Of a stretch of DNA of 64,000 nt, positions 45,938-54,818 are shown one piece after another. Origin of the DNA: Mucilaginibacter segetis. GTDB taxonomy: Bacteria > Bacteroidota > Bacteroidia > Sphingobacteriales > Sphingobacteriaceae. The position numbers and the translations under genes were made by a program. The stretch's first letter is position 1; each line of letters starts with the position of its first letter. Below the pieces are notes generated by a model. That model ran no database searches. It saw only the letters and a program-made list of their open reading frames with translations, and was not told the origin of the DNA. The stretch is taken from assembly GCF_016522075.1 (NCBI RefSeq), contig NZ_JAEHFW010000002.1, positions 682,001 to 746,000 on the forward strand, given 5' to 3'.

Positions 45938-46270
45938 TCAAAGATCGAGTTCAATAGCCGGATCCCAAAAAAGCTCTCTAAAGTTTTGAACTTGATTATC
46001 TATGACCTGTATACCCTCGTTTTGTAACAACTGTTCCATAGTGTCTCCTCTGAAGTGAAATTTACCGGTAAGCATGCCCTGGCGATTAACCACGCGATGT
46101 GCAGGTACAGGCGGATTTGCATTGCTGCAGGCCATCATAGCATAACCTACAATTCTTGATGATTGTTTTGAACCTAAATAACTGGCTATGGCGCCGTAAG
46201 ACGTTACTCTGCCTGCAGGTATTAATCTTACCACATCATAAACATTATCGTAAAAATTATAATCAGGCAT
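45938..46270 (-). CDS. Alkyltransferase-like protein (MGMT fold, Cys replaced)
   Basis: 110 residues, a single MGMT C-terminal domain: 'LIPAGRVTSYGAIASYLG', 'RIVGYAMM' and 'PPVPAHRVVNRQGMLTG'. The acceptor Cys of O6-alkylguanine-DNA alkyltransferase (PCHRV) is Ala57 here (PAHRV), so it cannot accept the alkyl group. Such ATL proteins bind O6-alkylguanine and hand the lesion to nucleotide excision repair. It is 5 bp from trmB, probably the same transcript. Confidence 0.9.
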   Translation of the reverse strand: MPDYNFYDNVYDVVRLIPAGRVTSYGAIASYLGSKQSSRIVGYAMMACSNANPPVPAHRVVNRQGMLTGKFHFRGDTMEQLLQNEGIQVIDNQVQNFRELFWDPAIELDL

Positions 46271-46275
46271 CTATC

Positions 46276-46923
46276 TTAAAATGAGAATTTAAGATAGTTA
46301 ATGTTTTTGTTGTGCTGCAAATATTTTTTTTCGTAGTAAGTTTTAATCGAGAGTACTTCATTGGCATATGGTGAATTATACAAATCTTCTGTTTTGATAT
46401 GTAGCAGTAAGTTTAATTCTGTTATCTTATCAGAAGTATATGCATGTAAGCCATCGTTGTCGGTTTTTAAGTTAACATATCCGCCAGTCTTAAGCAATAC
46501 TTTGTATTTGTCCAAAAATCTCGGCGAGGTGAGTCGTTTTTTTTCCCGGCTTAACTGTGGCTGAGGATCAGGGAAGGTTATCCATATTTCGTCAATTTCG
46601 CCTTCTTCAAAATAATCGAGTAAATTTTCAATTTGTATTCGTAAAAAGGCCACGTTTTTTACCCCGTCTTCTAATGCAGTTTTGGCGCCTCTCCATAAAC
46701 GATTTCCTTTATAGTCTATACCTATAAAGTTTTTTTCAGGAAACATACGGGCAAGGTTAACCGTGTACTCTCCTTTACCACATGCGAGTTCAAGGATAAT
46801 CCGGTTATCGTTTTTAAAAAAATCTTTTGACCATTTTCCCTTATTCGGTTTCCCGGCATCTAGTTGAACTACATTGCAAAACGTATCAATTTCAGCAAAA
46901 CGCCTTAATTTGTCTTTCCCCAC
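46276..46923 (-). CDS. trmB: tRNA (guanine-N7-)-methyltransferase
   Basis: 215 residues with SAM motif I 'ILELACGKGEYTVNLARMFP', 'NFIGIDYKGNRLWRGAKTAL' and the signature 'IDEIWITFPDPQPQ' (D-P...). It methylates G46 in the tRNA variable loop. It heads a two-gene minus-strand unit with the alkyltransferase-like gene. Confidence 0.93.
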   Translation of the reverse strand: MGKDKLRRFAEIDTFCNVVQLDAGKPNKGKWSKDFFKNDNRIILELACGKGEYTVNLARMFPEKNFIGIDYKGNRLWRGAKTALEDGVKNVAFLRIQIENLLDYFEEGEIDEIWITFPDPQPQLSREKKRLTSPRFLDKYKVLLKTGGYVNLKTDNDGLHAYTSDKITELNLLLHIKTEDLYNSPYANEVLSIKTYYEKKYLQHNKNINYLKFSF

Positions 46924-46992
46924 CTTGTAAAAAATAAAATGCGAAAATACGTTTTTTAAAAATGTATCAAAACCCTGAAATCAACAGGAAAA

Positions 46993-47415
46993 TCACTCAC
47001 CTTTGGTATAATAGGCTGGCGCCTCAGGTGTTTTTTTCGTATACTTATTAAAAAGTGCTTTTGCCTTATCCCATATGCCACCTACTGCATCTTCACTAAT
47101 ATAATGCGATGCTTTTTGCGAAAGCAGGCCAACCAAAGTTTTCACCAAAAAATTAGAATGTTTAAATATCGTTTTGTTTAATGTTAGCGGTAAAGCTATT
47201 CTTGATATTAATCCCAAAAAATCCTGGTTAAAAAAGCCGGCACTTTTAACGCCATCAACAGTTGGTGATTTAGGAAATAACGTCATTGCTGTAGCGAAGA
47301 TAGCCGAAGGGCTGTTAAAACGAAGTTTTAAAGCCACAGATTGTTCAACTTCCAGATTTTTTAACCTTGCTATCTCAATTTTAAGATCGTTTATATTTTT
47401 AATTGGGGTATCCAT
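46993..47415 (-). CDS. Hypothetical protein in the YtxH/holin cluster (140 aa)
   Basis: 140 residues, an N-terminal coiled-coil-like segment ('NINDLKIEIARLKNLEVEQS') followed by a helical domain ('ALKLRFNSPSAIFATAMTLF') and a basic C-terminal tail. No signal peptide or clear membrane span. It is the last gene of a three-gene minus-strand set with the holin-like and YtxH genes (6-bp gap), so it likely acts with them at the membrane. Family not recognised by name. Confidence 0.65.
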   Translation of the reverse strand: MDTPIKNINDLKIEIARLKNLEVEQSVALKLRFNSPSAIFATAMTLFPKSPTVDGVKSAGFFNQDFLGLISRIALPLTLNKTIFKHSNFLVKTLVGLLSQKASHYISEDAVGGIWDKAKALFNKYTKKTPEAPAYYTKGE

Positions 47416-47421
47416 AGGTAT

Positions 47422-47760
47422 TTAGTTGAATAGCTTTCTGATGATAATATTAATTACTGGCCGTTTAAATACATGTCTGCTTAAATAAACAGCGAAAGCT
47501 ATTAGCAGATATATTAAAGACACGCTACCAAAGCCTTGCCAGTAGGAGCCAAAACAATCAGATAAAAATAGTGCTAATGTAAGACTGGCGAATAGGAATG
47601 TAAGCAACAAACATATTATTATGCTAAGGTCAATTACAATGCCCGCAATAACCGCGCTGCTCCGGTCTATACCTTCGTATTTTAAGAGCTTTAGGCGTGT
47701 TTCTACATATTCCTTAAGCTGATCAATAATAGGGCGTGTAGATTCTTTTTGGGGTTCCAT
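47422..47760 (-). CDS. Phage holin family / Holin-X-like membrane protein
   Basis: 112 residues. An amphipathic N terminus ('DQLKEYVETRLKLLKYEGI') is followed by two long hydrophobic helices (about 38-66 and 72-96) and a basic tail. This is the pattern of the chromosomal 'phage holin family protein' (DUF1469-like) that pairs with YtxH in Bacteroidota. It is unlikely to be a lytic phage holin; no phage genes are near. Confidence 0.8.
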   Translation of the reverse strand: MEPQKESTRPIIDQLKEYVETRLKLLKYEGIDRSSAVIAGIVIDLSIIICLLLTFLFASLTLALFLSDCFGSYWQGFGSVSLIYLLIAFAVYLSRHVFKRPVINIIIRKLFN

Positions 47761-47773
47761 AGGCGGTTTTAAT

Positions 47774-47793
47774 GCCCCGGAACTTTCCGGGGC
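47774..47793 (-). other. Intercistronic hairpin between YtxH and holin-like genes
   Basis: Perfect 9-bp stem GCCCCGGAA/TTCCGGGGC with a 2-nt loop, in the 43-bp gap. It has no T tract, so it may be an mRNA-stability or partial-terminator element separating expression of YtxH from the genes behind it. Confidence 0.5.
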
Positions 47794-47803
47794 GGTATAT
47801 TAT

Positions 47804-48070
47804 TTATGCATGTTCCAGATCGTCCTGATATTCCTCTTCGGCTGATCTAACTTTGTTTTTTATATTGTCAACTACTTTCTCTTTCAAATCCACAAGATTA
47901 TCAATTTCTGCTGCTGCAGTTTCTCTGATTGAATCTCCAAGATTCTTTAACGATTCGGAAAGTTTATCACGTGTTTCACTTCCTGAATCAGGGGCAAATA
48001 GAATTCCCAATGCCGCTCCTGCCGCTAATCCTACTAACAGTGCAACGGCCGCTTTTGTACTATCATTCAT
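47804..48070 (-). CDS. YtxH domain-containing protein
   Basis: 88 residues. One N-terminal membrane helix ('AAVALLVGLAAGAALGILFA' then 'PDSGSETRDKL') is followed by a long amphipathic helix, the hallmark of YtxH/general-stress proteins. First gene of the YtxH, holin-like, 140-aa trio. Envelope stress response is the common context. Confidence 0.9.
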   Translation of the reverse strand: MNDSTKAAVALLVGLAAGAALGILFAPDSGSETRDKLSESLKNLGDSIRETAAAEIDNLVDLKEKVVDNIKNKVRSAEEEYQDDLEHA

Positions 48071-48185
48071 ATTGTATTAATTTTTAAGATGAATATTTGT
48101 TTTATAATTATAAAATTTATTTACAATGGATGCAATTTCGAAGGTTTTTAAATTTAATCAATTCCGTTTAAAAAAACTATCGTTG

Positions 48186-49229
48186 TTAAGTGTCGTGGCC
48201 GATTTTTATGCGATCTAATCTATCAGCCGCCATTCGGTTCGTTTCATAAATTTCAAGCAGCAACAAAAAATAGGATAAAAGCACAGGCCCAAAAACCAAG
48301 CCAAGTATTCCAAATAAGGGCAATCCTATAAATACTCCAATTACTGATATAATAGGGTGAGTATTGGCAATGCGTTTATTAATGATCATACGCAACACAT
48401 TATCTACATTTCCTATAAATAATAGTCCGTAAGCAAGTAATAATATTCCCTTTACGTTATGGCCCGTTGCAAATAATATTATACTTGCAGGGATACACAA
48501 AGTGGGTGCGCCAACAACGGGTAAAAAGGAGATAAATGCACCAATTATCCCCCAAAATACAGGGTCGGGTATGCCAAATATCCAAAAACCGTTTGCCAGT
48601 AATATTCCTTGTGTGAGCGCTATAATGCCTTGGCCTAAAACATTTGAGTAAGTAGAATCGCGCAGAGCAATAGCAAACCTTAAAGCGTGCTGCTCTCTGA
48701 AAGGGGCGTACTTTAGCAAACCTGATTCAAACTCGCGCATTTGCACAAACATAAAATACAATAAAAAATAAAGTACAAGCAGTGTAAGTATGATGTTGGC
48801 AGCGCTTCCTAATATCGACGGGAAAAGATCTGCCGCATATGCCCCGAGTTTTTGCAGGGTGTTTTCTGCAAAGTGAGGCTGATTTAAATTTTTTGCTGTG
48901 AAGGCATCTATCGAAGCTGTCCATTTATCAATAGGTAAGGCATCACGGTTAATGCTTGCTATCCTGCCGATCACCATAATACTCAATGAGAGAAAGGGGA
49001 TTACTATAACTATAAGCGATATAAAAATTATAATAAGTGCAGCCAAAGGTTTATTAAATTTCCTCTTCTCAACCATGTAAAGGTAAAATGGGCGGAAAAT
49101 GGTAAATAGCACTATCGCACCTAAAATAGAGCTGAATAATTCACTCAAGGCATATAACAAGAAACAACCAAGCACAATTATGCTTACCAATATGATATTG
49201 TTGCGTTGCTTATGGTTAAAAATGGACAT
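48186..49229 (-). CDS. AI-2E family transporter
   Basis: 347 residues, about eight membrane helices, with 'IIALTQGILLANGFWIFGIP', 'FISFLPVVGAPTLCIPASII' and 'IANTHPIISVIGVFIGLPLF', the conserved core of the AI-2E/PerM permease family. Members export autoinducer-2, Na+ or unknown solutes; which one is not told by sequence. Confidence 0.9.
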   Translation of the reverse strand: MSIFNHKQRNNIILVSIIVLGCFLLYALSELFSSILGAIVLFTIFRPFYLYMVEKRKFNKPLAALIIIFISLIVIVIPFLSLSIMVIGRIASINRDALPIDKWTASIDAFTAKNLNQPHFAENTLQKLGAYAADLFPSILGSAANIILTLLVLYFLLYFMFVQMREFESGLLKYAPFREQHALRFAIALRDSTYSNVLGQGIIALTQGILLANGFWIFGIPDPVFWGIIGAFISFLPVVGAPTLCIPASIILFATGHNVKGILLLAYGLLFIGNVDNVLRMIINKRIANTHPIISVIGVFIGLPLFGILGLVFGPVLLSYFLLLLEIYETNRMAADRLDRIKIGHDT

Positions 49230-49299
49230 TGTGAAAAAGCTTATTATGTAATTATATACACAAAAAGCTAAATAAAAGTTTTAATACTATATCCAAATA

Positions 49300-49509
49300 T
49301 TAGCTTATGATATTTAATAGCTTGTCGATTTTTTCAGCAGATTTAGCCATGCTATCTAAATAAAGGTCGCATTCATCAGGGTTTTCGGTAATGTCAAAAC
49401 TGAGTCCTTCAAGTGCAAGCTGTATATTAGATAATTGATTTTTTATATCATGCTTTAGCTTAAGTAACTCTTCAAAGCTGAGAGGGGCGTTATTGTTTAT
49501 ACCTTCCAT
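49300..49509 (-). CDS. DHp-only histidine phosphotransfer-like protein (69 aa)
   Basis: 69 residues. Residues 15-36 carry a histidine-kinase H-box, 'LLKLKHDIKNQLSNIQLALE', with candidate phospho-acceptor His20 (compare the HDLKNPLSxI pattern). Residues 48-68 ('LYLDSMAKSAEKIDKLLNII') look like the second helix of a DHp hairpin. No ATP-binding domain follows. The ATG is 2 bp after the stop of the sigma-54 response regulator gene, so the two are co-translated. A phosphate relay or dimerising inhibitor for that regulator is the natural guess. Confidence 0.75.
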   Translation of the reverse strand: MEGINNNAPLSFEELLKLKHDIKNQLSNIQLALEGLSFDITENPDECDLYLDSMAKSAEKIDKLLNIIS

Positions 49510-49511
49510 AC

Positions 49512-50921
49512 CTATTTCAGGTTAATAGCCTTCATTTTATTATACAAGGTTTTACGGTCGATATTTAAAATCTCTGCAGCTTTAGTTTTATTAAAATTTA
49601 CCTCGCGCAGAACTTTCAGAATAGTTTCATGCTCGGCACCAAGAGCGGCGTTCTTTAAATCGTGTTTGGGTTCCTTAGCTTCATTAACCGGTGCAGAGGA
49701 TGCTGGTTCGTATGAGGATACTTTAAAATTAGATATTTCTAACGGAAGGGTTTTCATGGTTATCTCGTTTCCTTCTGACAATAAAGTAGCACGACGAACT
49801 ACATTTTTTAGCTCGCGGATATTACCCTGCCAGCGATAATTCATAAAACATTCTATAACTTCCGGGGAAAAAGTAGTTACGTTTCTGTCGAGTTCCTGAT
49901 TCGCAATTTTCAAGAAATGTTCAGCCAACATCATAATATCATTTCCGCGATCCCTTAACGGTGGCATGTATATACTAAATTCGTTGAAACGATGATAAAG
50001 ATCTTCGCGGAACTTTCCCTTTTGAATACCTTCTTGCAGGCTCTCATTGGTAGCAATAATAATACGCACATCCAGATCAATCTCTTTTGTGCTTCCAATT
50101 CGTTTTACCTTGCGTTCCTGTACGGTTCTTAATAACGCCGCCTGTATTTCATAGGATAGATTACCTACCTCATCTAAAAACAATGTGCCGCCATTTGCCA
50201 TTTCAAAATGACCTATTTTGGTATATAATGCACCAGTGAAAGACCCTTTTTCGTGTCCGAAAAATTCACTTGCAGCAAGCTCTTTGGTAAGTGAACCGCA
50301 GTCCATAGCAACAAAAGGTTGATTATGGCGCGGACTATTCATATGTATGCTTTTAGCTACCGACTCTTTTCCGGTTCCACTTTCGCCTAAAATAATAACG
50401 CTGTAATTTGTAGGAGCAACCAACTCTATTTGTTTCAAAAGTTCTTTTGAGGCCCGGCTGGCACCTACTACAAACTCGCCTGATAATATTTGTTTTTTGT
50501 GTTCTTTTTGTGGCTTGTCAGTACTCTCGTATTCGTTACCACGCATCTCCTGCAAAGCGTATTGTGTTTCAATCGCCTTGGTTATGGTATTTAAGATCTC
50601 ATCGGGATAAAGGGGTTTTGTTATATAATCATAGGCCCCCATTTTTATCAGCTCTACAGCCATTTTAATATCAGAGTATCCTGTTATAATGATTACACCT
50701 GTATCCGGATAAAGTTGTTTGATATTTTTCAGCATCTCACGACCATCCGTATCTTCCAGTCTGAAATCACACAGCACCAGGTCGAAATGATTGTTTTTAA
50801 GACATTCCATACCAGTGCTACCGTTAGAAGCAGTTTCAACCTGAAACCCGTTACGGGTTAAAAACTTAGATAATAGCAATCCAACATTTACTTCATCATC
50901 AATGATGAGTATCTTTTTCAT
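49512..50921 (-). CDS. Sigma-54-dependent NtrC-type response regulator
   Basis: 469 residues. Receiver (1-120) with phospho-acceptor in 'DLVLCDFRLEDTDGREML' (Asp53 region) and 'YITKPLYPDEIL'. The AAA+ domain (about 160-390) has Walker A 'GESGTGKE', the sigma-54 contact loop as 'GSFTGA' (consensus GAFTGA) and 'GGTLFLDEVGNLS'. The Fis-type helix-turn-helix ends 'AAEILNIDRKTLYNKMKAIN'. It activates RpoN-dependent promoters. No kinase gene is adjacent, only the DHp-only protein. Confidence 0.93.
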   Translation of the reverse strand: MKKILIIDDEVNVGLLLSKFLTRNGFQVETASNGSTGMECLKNNHFDLVLCDFRLEDTDGREMLKNIKQLYPDTGVIIITGYSDIKMAVELIKMGAYDYITKPLYPDEILNTITKAIETQYALQEMRGNEYESTDKPQKEHKKQILSGEFVVGASRASKELLKQIELVAPTNYSVIILGESGTGKESVAKSIHMNSPRHNQPFVAMDCGSLTKELAASEFFGHEKGSFTGALYTKIGHFEMANGGTLFLDEVGNLSYEIQAALLRTVQERKVKRIGSTKEIDLDVRIIIATNESLQEGIQKGKFREDLYHRFNEFSIYMPPLRDRGNDIMMLAEHFLKIANQELDRNVTTFSPEVIECFMNYRWQGNIRELKNVVRRATLLSEGNEITMKTLPLEISNFKVSSYEPASSAPVNEAKEPKHDLKNAALGAEHETILKVLREVNFNKTKAAEILNIDRKTLYNKMKAINLK

Positions 50922-51011
50922 ATCAATTTATACAGTTTACAGGGTGATGTATTCGGCTGGTTAAGGTACGAATATTTGATAATTTAAACTAATTATTTGA
51001 ATTCTGCCGCA

Positions 51012-51050
51012 AAAACAGAGGGAAGGCCATTTGGCCTTCCCTCTGTTTTA
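51012..51050. terminator. Bidirectional terminator
   Basis: Perfect 18-bp stem around TT (core CAGAGGGAAGGCCA / TGGCCTTCCCTCTG) with A and T runs on the two sides. It lies between the barrel gene and the sigma-54 regulator; on the minus strand it ends the barrel transcript. Confidence 0.85.
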
Positions 51051-51075
51051 AATGTTTGAAGATGTAGGTTTTATA

Positions 51076-51654
51076 TTAGAAACCGTATGCTACACGCACA
51101 CCTACAAAATTTACTTTACTGTTATCAAAGGTACTGCTGTATTTAGTTGTAGCTTCGTAACGGATACCGGCATCAATAAAATTAGTTGCACTTACCGGGA
51201 ACTGTACACCTATTTGCGGCGCGTAAACAAATGCTGTTGATTTATCATTAAAAAAATCAGATTTGTTTAACAGAAATGCTGCACCTGCTTCACCCTGGAT
51301 GTAAAAATTAGCTACCGGGAAAAATTTCAAACCTGCTTTTACAGGTAAAAGATGAACATCAGGTACTTCCACAGTGGTTACACTGGAAGAGTTAGATGAA
51401 TTTAAGGTCTCGCCGAAGAAATTGTTGTATCCGGCATTAACAGTAACAAATAGTTGGCTGGTAACCGGTATATCAGCTTGTGCTGAACCGCCCAAATTCC
51501 ATTTGTACCCGTCGTTAAAATTACCCGTAGGTACGCCTGCATCTACACCAATGCTATATTTTACTTTGTTTGAGTTTGTAGTTTGAGCTTTTGCTCCGTA
51601 AGATAAACCTGCTAATGCAAGTACTAATGCTGTGATTTTTAATGTATTTTTCAT
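51076..51654 (-). CDS. Outer membrane beta-barrel protein (OmpA/porin-like family)
   Basis: 192 residues from ATG 51654, which yields a clean signal peptide ('LALAGLSYGAKAQTTN'); starts further upstream would put a non-signal sequence first. Eight-strand-type barrel with alternating aromatics, ending 'FVGVRVAYGF' (aromatic C terminus needed for outer membrane insertion). Single gene closed by a terminator. Confidence 0.85.
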   Translation of the reverse strand: MKNTLKITALVLALAGLSYGAKAQTTNSNKVKYSIGVDAGVPTGNFNDGYKWNLGGSAQADIPVTSQLFVTVNAGYNNFFGETLNSSNSSSVTTVEVPDVHLLPVKAGLKFFPVANFYIQGEAGAAFLLNKSDFFNDKSTAFVYAPQIGVQFPVSATNFIDAGIRYEATTKYSSTFDNSKVNFVGVRVAYGF

Positions 51655-51822
51655 GATTACTTTATTAAATTTTGTGCTTGTTATTTTTAAACACGGGGCA
51701 AAGTAAAGCAAGAAATTAACACGATTTTTCATCCAATTGTCACGATTATTCAATCGATTGATTAGCAGGTATTTATTTTTTGACCCTATTGGTTATTTAG
51801 TCAGAATAATGTAATTATCCGG

Positions 51823-52596
51823 TTATTTCCCTTTAAAATCAGGCTTACGTTTTTGTAGAAACGCAGTTACTCCTTCTTTAAAATCATCGGTTCCGAAACA
51901 GCGCGAAAACTCATCTATTTCAGTTTCAAAGCCATGTTTACCTACCGAGTTTACGGCCCGTATAACCGATGCTAATGCGAGCGGGGCACGTGTTAATATT
52001 TTTTGCATCAACTCTTCTGTTGATTCAAGTAATTTATCGCTTTCAACAACATGGTTAACTAAGCCAAACTCAAGTGCTTGCTGGGCAGTTATGATATCAG
52101 CCGTCATAATTAGTTCCAAAGCCTTACCTCTGCCTGCCAATTGTGTTAAGCGCTGTGTGCCACCATAACCTGGTATAAGGCCAAGCGTAACTTCGGGTAA
52201 TCCCATTTTAGCATTATCAGCAGCTATTCTTAAATGGCAAGCCATTGCAAGCTCAAGTCCACCACCTAATGCATAACCATTTATAGCTGCAATTACAGGT
52301 TTATTTCCATTTGCTATAAAATCAAAAACCAATTTATGACCTTTACGGGCTATTTCTCTTCCTTCATCAATGTCTTTTCCTTCAAACTCGGCTATATCGG
52401 CACCTGCAACAAAAGCTTTTTGCCCTGCACCAGTTATAATAACACCTCCTACACTATCATCATTAAATGCATGTTTAATGGCATTATGTAATTCCTCAAT
52501 GGTAATATTATTTAAGGCGTTCAGCTTATTTTCACGGTTAATGATAATATACTGTATTGTCCCGCTTTGCTTTATAAGTAGATTTTGAAAAGCCAT
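51823..52596 (-). CDS. Enoyl-CoA hydratase / crotonase
   Basis: 257 residues, crotonase fold: 'VGGVIITGAGQKAFVAGADI', 'AINGYALGGGLELAMACHLR' (oxyanion hole and catalytic Glu) and 'PEVTLGLIPGYGGTQRL' (second catalytic Glu region). All active-site positions of a true hydratase appear present. It lies 12 bp downstream of the B12-binding-protein gene and may act in butanoyl-CoA or propionate-type metabolism; the acyl-CoA dehydrogenase at the right end is of the same type. Confidence 0.9.
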   Translation of the reverse strand: MAFQNLLIKQSGTIQYIIINRENKLNALNNITIEELHNAIKHAFNDDSVGGVIITGAGQKAFVAGADIAEFEGKDIDEGREIARKGHKLVFDFIANGNKPVIAAINGYALGGGLELAMACHLRIAADNAKMGLPEVTLGLIPGYGGTQRLTQLAGRGKALELIMTADIITAQQALEFGLVNHVVESDKLLESTEELMQKILTRAPLALASVIRAVNSVGKHGFETEIDEFSRCFGTDDFKEGVTAFLQKRKPDFKGK

Positions 52597-52608
52597 AGTC
52601 TTAGTAAA

Positions 52609-53031
52609 TTAAAAGTTGCGATACTTGTGTACCCAGTCAGTAATATAGTCAACAATATGCTGCGTACTGGTTCCGGGAGGGAAAAGTTCTCCCACGCCAT
52701 GTCTTTTTAACTCCTGCATATCCTCTGCAGGAATAATGCCACCGCCTGTTAATAATACATCATTCATGTTTTTGTCTTTCAACAGCTTTATTACTTTTGG
52801 GAAAACAGTCATGTGTGCGCCTGAGAGTATACTTATACCTATTGCATCTACATCTTCCTGCAAAGCGGTATTTACCACCATTTCAGGCGTTTGCCTCAGG
52901 CCGGTATATATTACTTCCATACCCGCATCACGCAATGTAGTAGCTATAATACGGGCGCCACGGTCATGACCGTCAAGGCCAATTTTGGCAACTAATACGC
53001 GTATAGGCCGGTTAAATTGGTTATTGCTCAT
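52609..53031 (-). CDS. Stand-alone cobalamin-binding protein (methylmalonyl-CoA mutase C-terminal type)
   Basis: 140 residues from ATG 53031 (an ATG at 53040 is also possible). B12-binding signature '[17 protein letters not shown]' (D-x-H-x-x-G) plus '[20 protein letters not shown]' and '[20 protein letters not shown]' (GG motif). It matches the small B12 subunit of split acyl-CoA mutases. The large catalytic subunit is not in this window. Co-transcribed with enoyl-CoA hydratase (12 bp apart). Confidence 0.9.
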   Translation of the reverse strand: MSNNQFNRPIRVLVAKIGLDGHDRGARIIATTLRDAGMEVIYTGLRQTPEMVVNTALQEDVDAIGISILSGAHMTVFPKVIKLLKDKNMNDVLLTGGGIIPAEDMQELKRHGVGELFPPGTSTQHIVDYITDWVHKYRNF

Positions 53032-53153
53032 ATAAACCATATTGGTTGGATGTAAAAGTAAGAAATTTTAATAGCTAGAAGATCAATCGGATGGAAGGTA
53101 CACACATAAACCCCTTGATTTTTTTTCTATTTTTGCCAATTGTTACAAATATT

Positions 53154-54818
53154 ATGAGCGAAGAAAGATCATTAAACTTTATAGAGGAAATTGTTGAAGA
53201 AGATATTGCAGCGGGCAAAAACGAAGGTCGTGTACTTACCCGTTTCCCGCCTGAACCTAATGGATATCTGCATATAGGTCATGCAAAATCTATCTGCCTT
53301 AATTTTGGACTGGCAAAAAAGTATAATGGAGCTACCAATTTACGTTTCGACGATACCAATCCGGTAAAAGAAGATGTGGAGTATGTTGACAGTATTAAAG
53401 ATGATGTTCGTTGGTTAGGATTTAATTGGGCGAATGAACTGTATGCATCTGATTACTTTGATAAATTATATGAATTTGCTGTTGAGCTGATAAAGAAAGG
53501 ATTAGCTTATGTTGATGACAGCACACCAGCCGAAATTGCAGCACAAAAGGGTACACCTACAGAACCTGGCACACCTAATCAATATCGTAGCCGTAGTATT
53601 ATAGAAAACCTGGAGTTATTTGCAGAAATGAAAGCAGGTAAATATCCGGATGGTGCCAAAGTGCTTAGGGCGAAACTTGATCTGGCAGCACCAAATATGC
53701 ATCTCCGCGATCCGTTAATGTATCGAATTAAACATGCACATCATCACCGTACGGGCGACAAGTGGTGCATTTATCCTATGTATGATTTTGCACATGGTCA
53801 ATCTGATGCCATTGAGCAGATCACACATTCCGTGTGTACTTTAGAATTTGTGCCTCACAGACCTTTATATGATTGGTTTATTAATAAGTTGAATATTTTT
53901 CCGAGTAAGCAATACGAATTTGCCCGTCTTAACCTTAACTATACCGTAATGAGCAAGCGCAAATTGCTGCAATTGGTAGAAGAAAAGCATGTTGATGGAT
54001 GGGATGATCCGCGTATGCCTACTATTAGCGGTTTACGCCGCCGAGGATATACTCCTGCCAGTATACGAGAATTTTGCGAGCGTATAGGTGTTGCCAAACG
54101 TGAGAACATGATAGATGTAGGTTTGCTGGAGTTCTGTATCCGTGAAGATCTGAATAAAACTGCCTGGCGCAGAATGGCGGTACTTGATCCTGTTAAATTG
54201 GTTATAACTAATTATCCGGAAGGACAAACGGAAATATTCAGCGGTGAGAACAATCCGGAAGCGGAAGACGGTGACGGCAGCAGGGAGTTTCCGTTTAGCA
54301 GGGAATTATGGATTGAACGCGACGACTTTATGGAAGTGCCTGCAAAAAAATACTTTCGACTGGGTGTTGGGTTAATGGTAAGACTTAAAAATGCTTATAT
54401 TATTAAAGGGGAAGATTTTGTTAAAGATGCAGATGGTAATATCACTGAAATACATTGCAGCTATATTCCCGAATCCAGATCGGGCAATGATACCAGCGGT
54501 ATTAATGTTAAAGGCACTATACATTGGGTAAGTGTGGCTCATGCTAAAACCGCTGAAGTTCGCCTGTATGATCGTTTATTTAAAGTGGAAGACCCGGGCA
54601 ATGAAGATGGTGATTTTAAGGATTACATCAATCCGGATAGTTTGCAAATAATACCAAATGCTTATATAGAACCTGATTTGGCTAACGCCGTATCAGGTAC
54701 GCCTGTGCAATTTATGCGTAAGGGTTATTTTACGCTTGACAAGTATTCAATCCCTGACAAATTGATATTTAATCGTACAGTTACCTTAAAGGATGGCTGG
54801 GCAAAAAAAGGTAGTTAA
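53154..54818 (+). CDS. glnS: Glutaminyl-tRNA synthetase
   Basis: 554 residues from ATG 53154; an upstream ATG (53091) would add a hydrophobic 21-residue stretch foreign to the family. HIGH motif '[20 protein letters not shown]', KMSKS-like '[20 protein letters not shown]' and two C-terminal beta-barrel anticodon domains. Charges tRNA-Gln directly. Its end overlaps the convergent amidase by 4 bp. Confidence 0.96.
   Translation: MSEERSLNFIEEIVEEDIAAGKNEGRVLTRFPPEPNGYLHIGHAKSICLNFGLAKKYNGATNLRFDDTNPVKEDVEYVDSIKDDVRWLGFNWANELYASDYFDKLYEFAVELIKKGLAYVDDSTPAEIAAQKGTPTEPGTPNQYRSRSIIENLELFAEMKAGKYPDGAKVLRAKLDLAAPNMHLRDPLMYRIKHAHHHRTGDKWCIYPMYDFAHGQSDAIEQITHSVCTLEFVPHRPLYDWFINKLNIFPSKQYEFARLNLNYTVMSKRKLLQLVEEKHVDGWDDPRMPTISGLRRRGYTPASIREFCERIGVAKRENMIDVGLLEFCIREDLNKTAWRRMAVLDPVKLVITNYPEGQTEIFSGENNPEAEDGDGSREFPFSRELWIERDDFMEVPAKKYFRLGVGLMVRLKNAYIIKGEDFVKDADGNITEIHCSYIPESRSGNDTSGINVKGTIHWVSVAHAKTAEVRLYDRLFKVEDPGNEDGDFKDYINPDSLQIIPNAYIEPDLANAVSGTPVQFMRKGYFTLDKYSIPDKLIFNRTVTLKDGWAKKGS

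Noticed and set aside
47422-47760. Phage-derived lysis gene or prophage remnant
   Set aside because: No phage structural, integrase or lysozyme genes nearby; the YtxH neighbourhood is the usual chromosomal context of this family.
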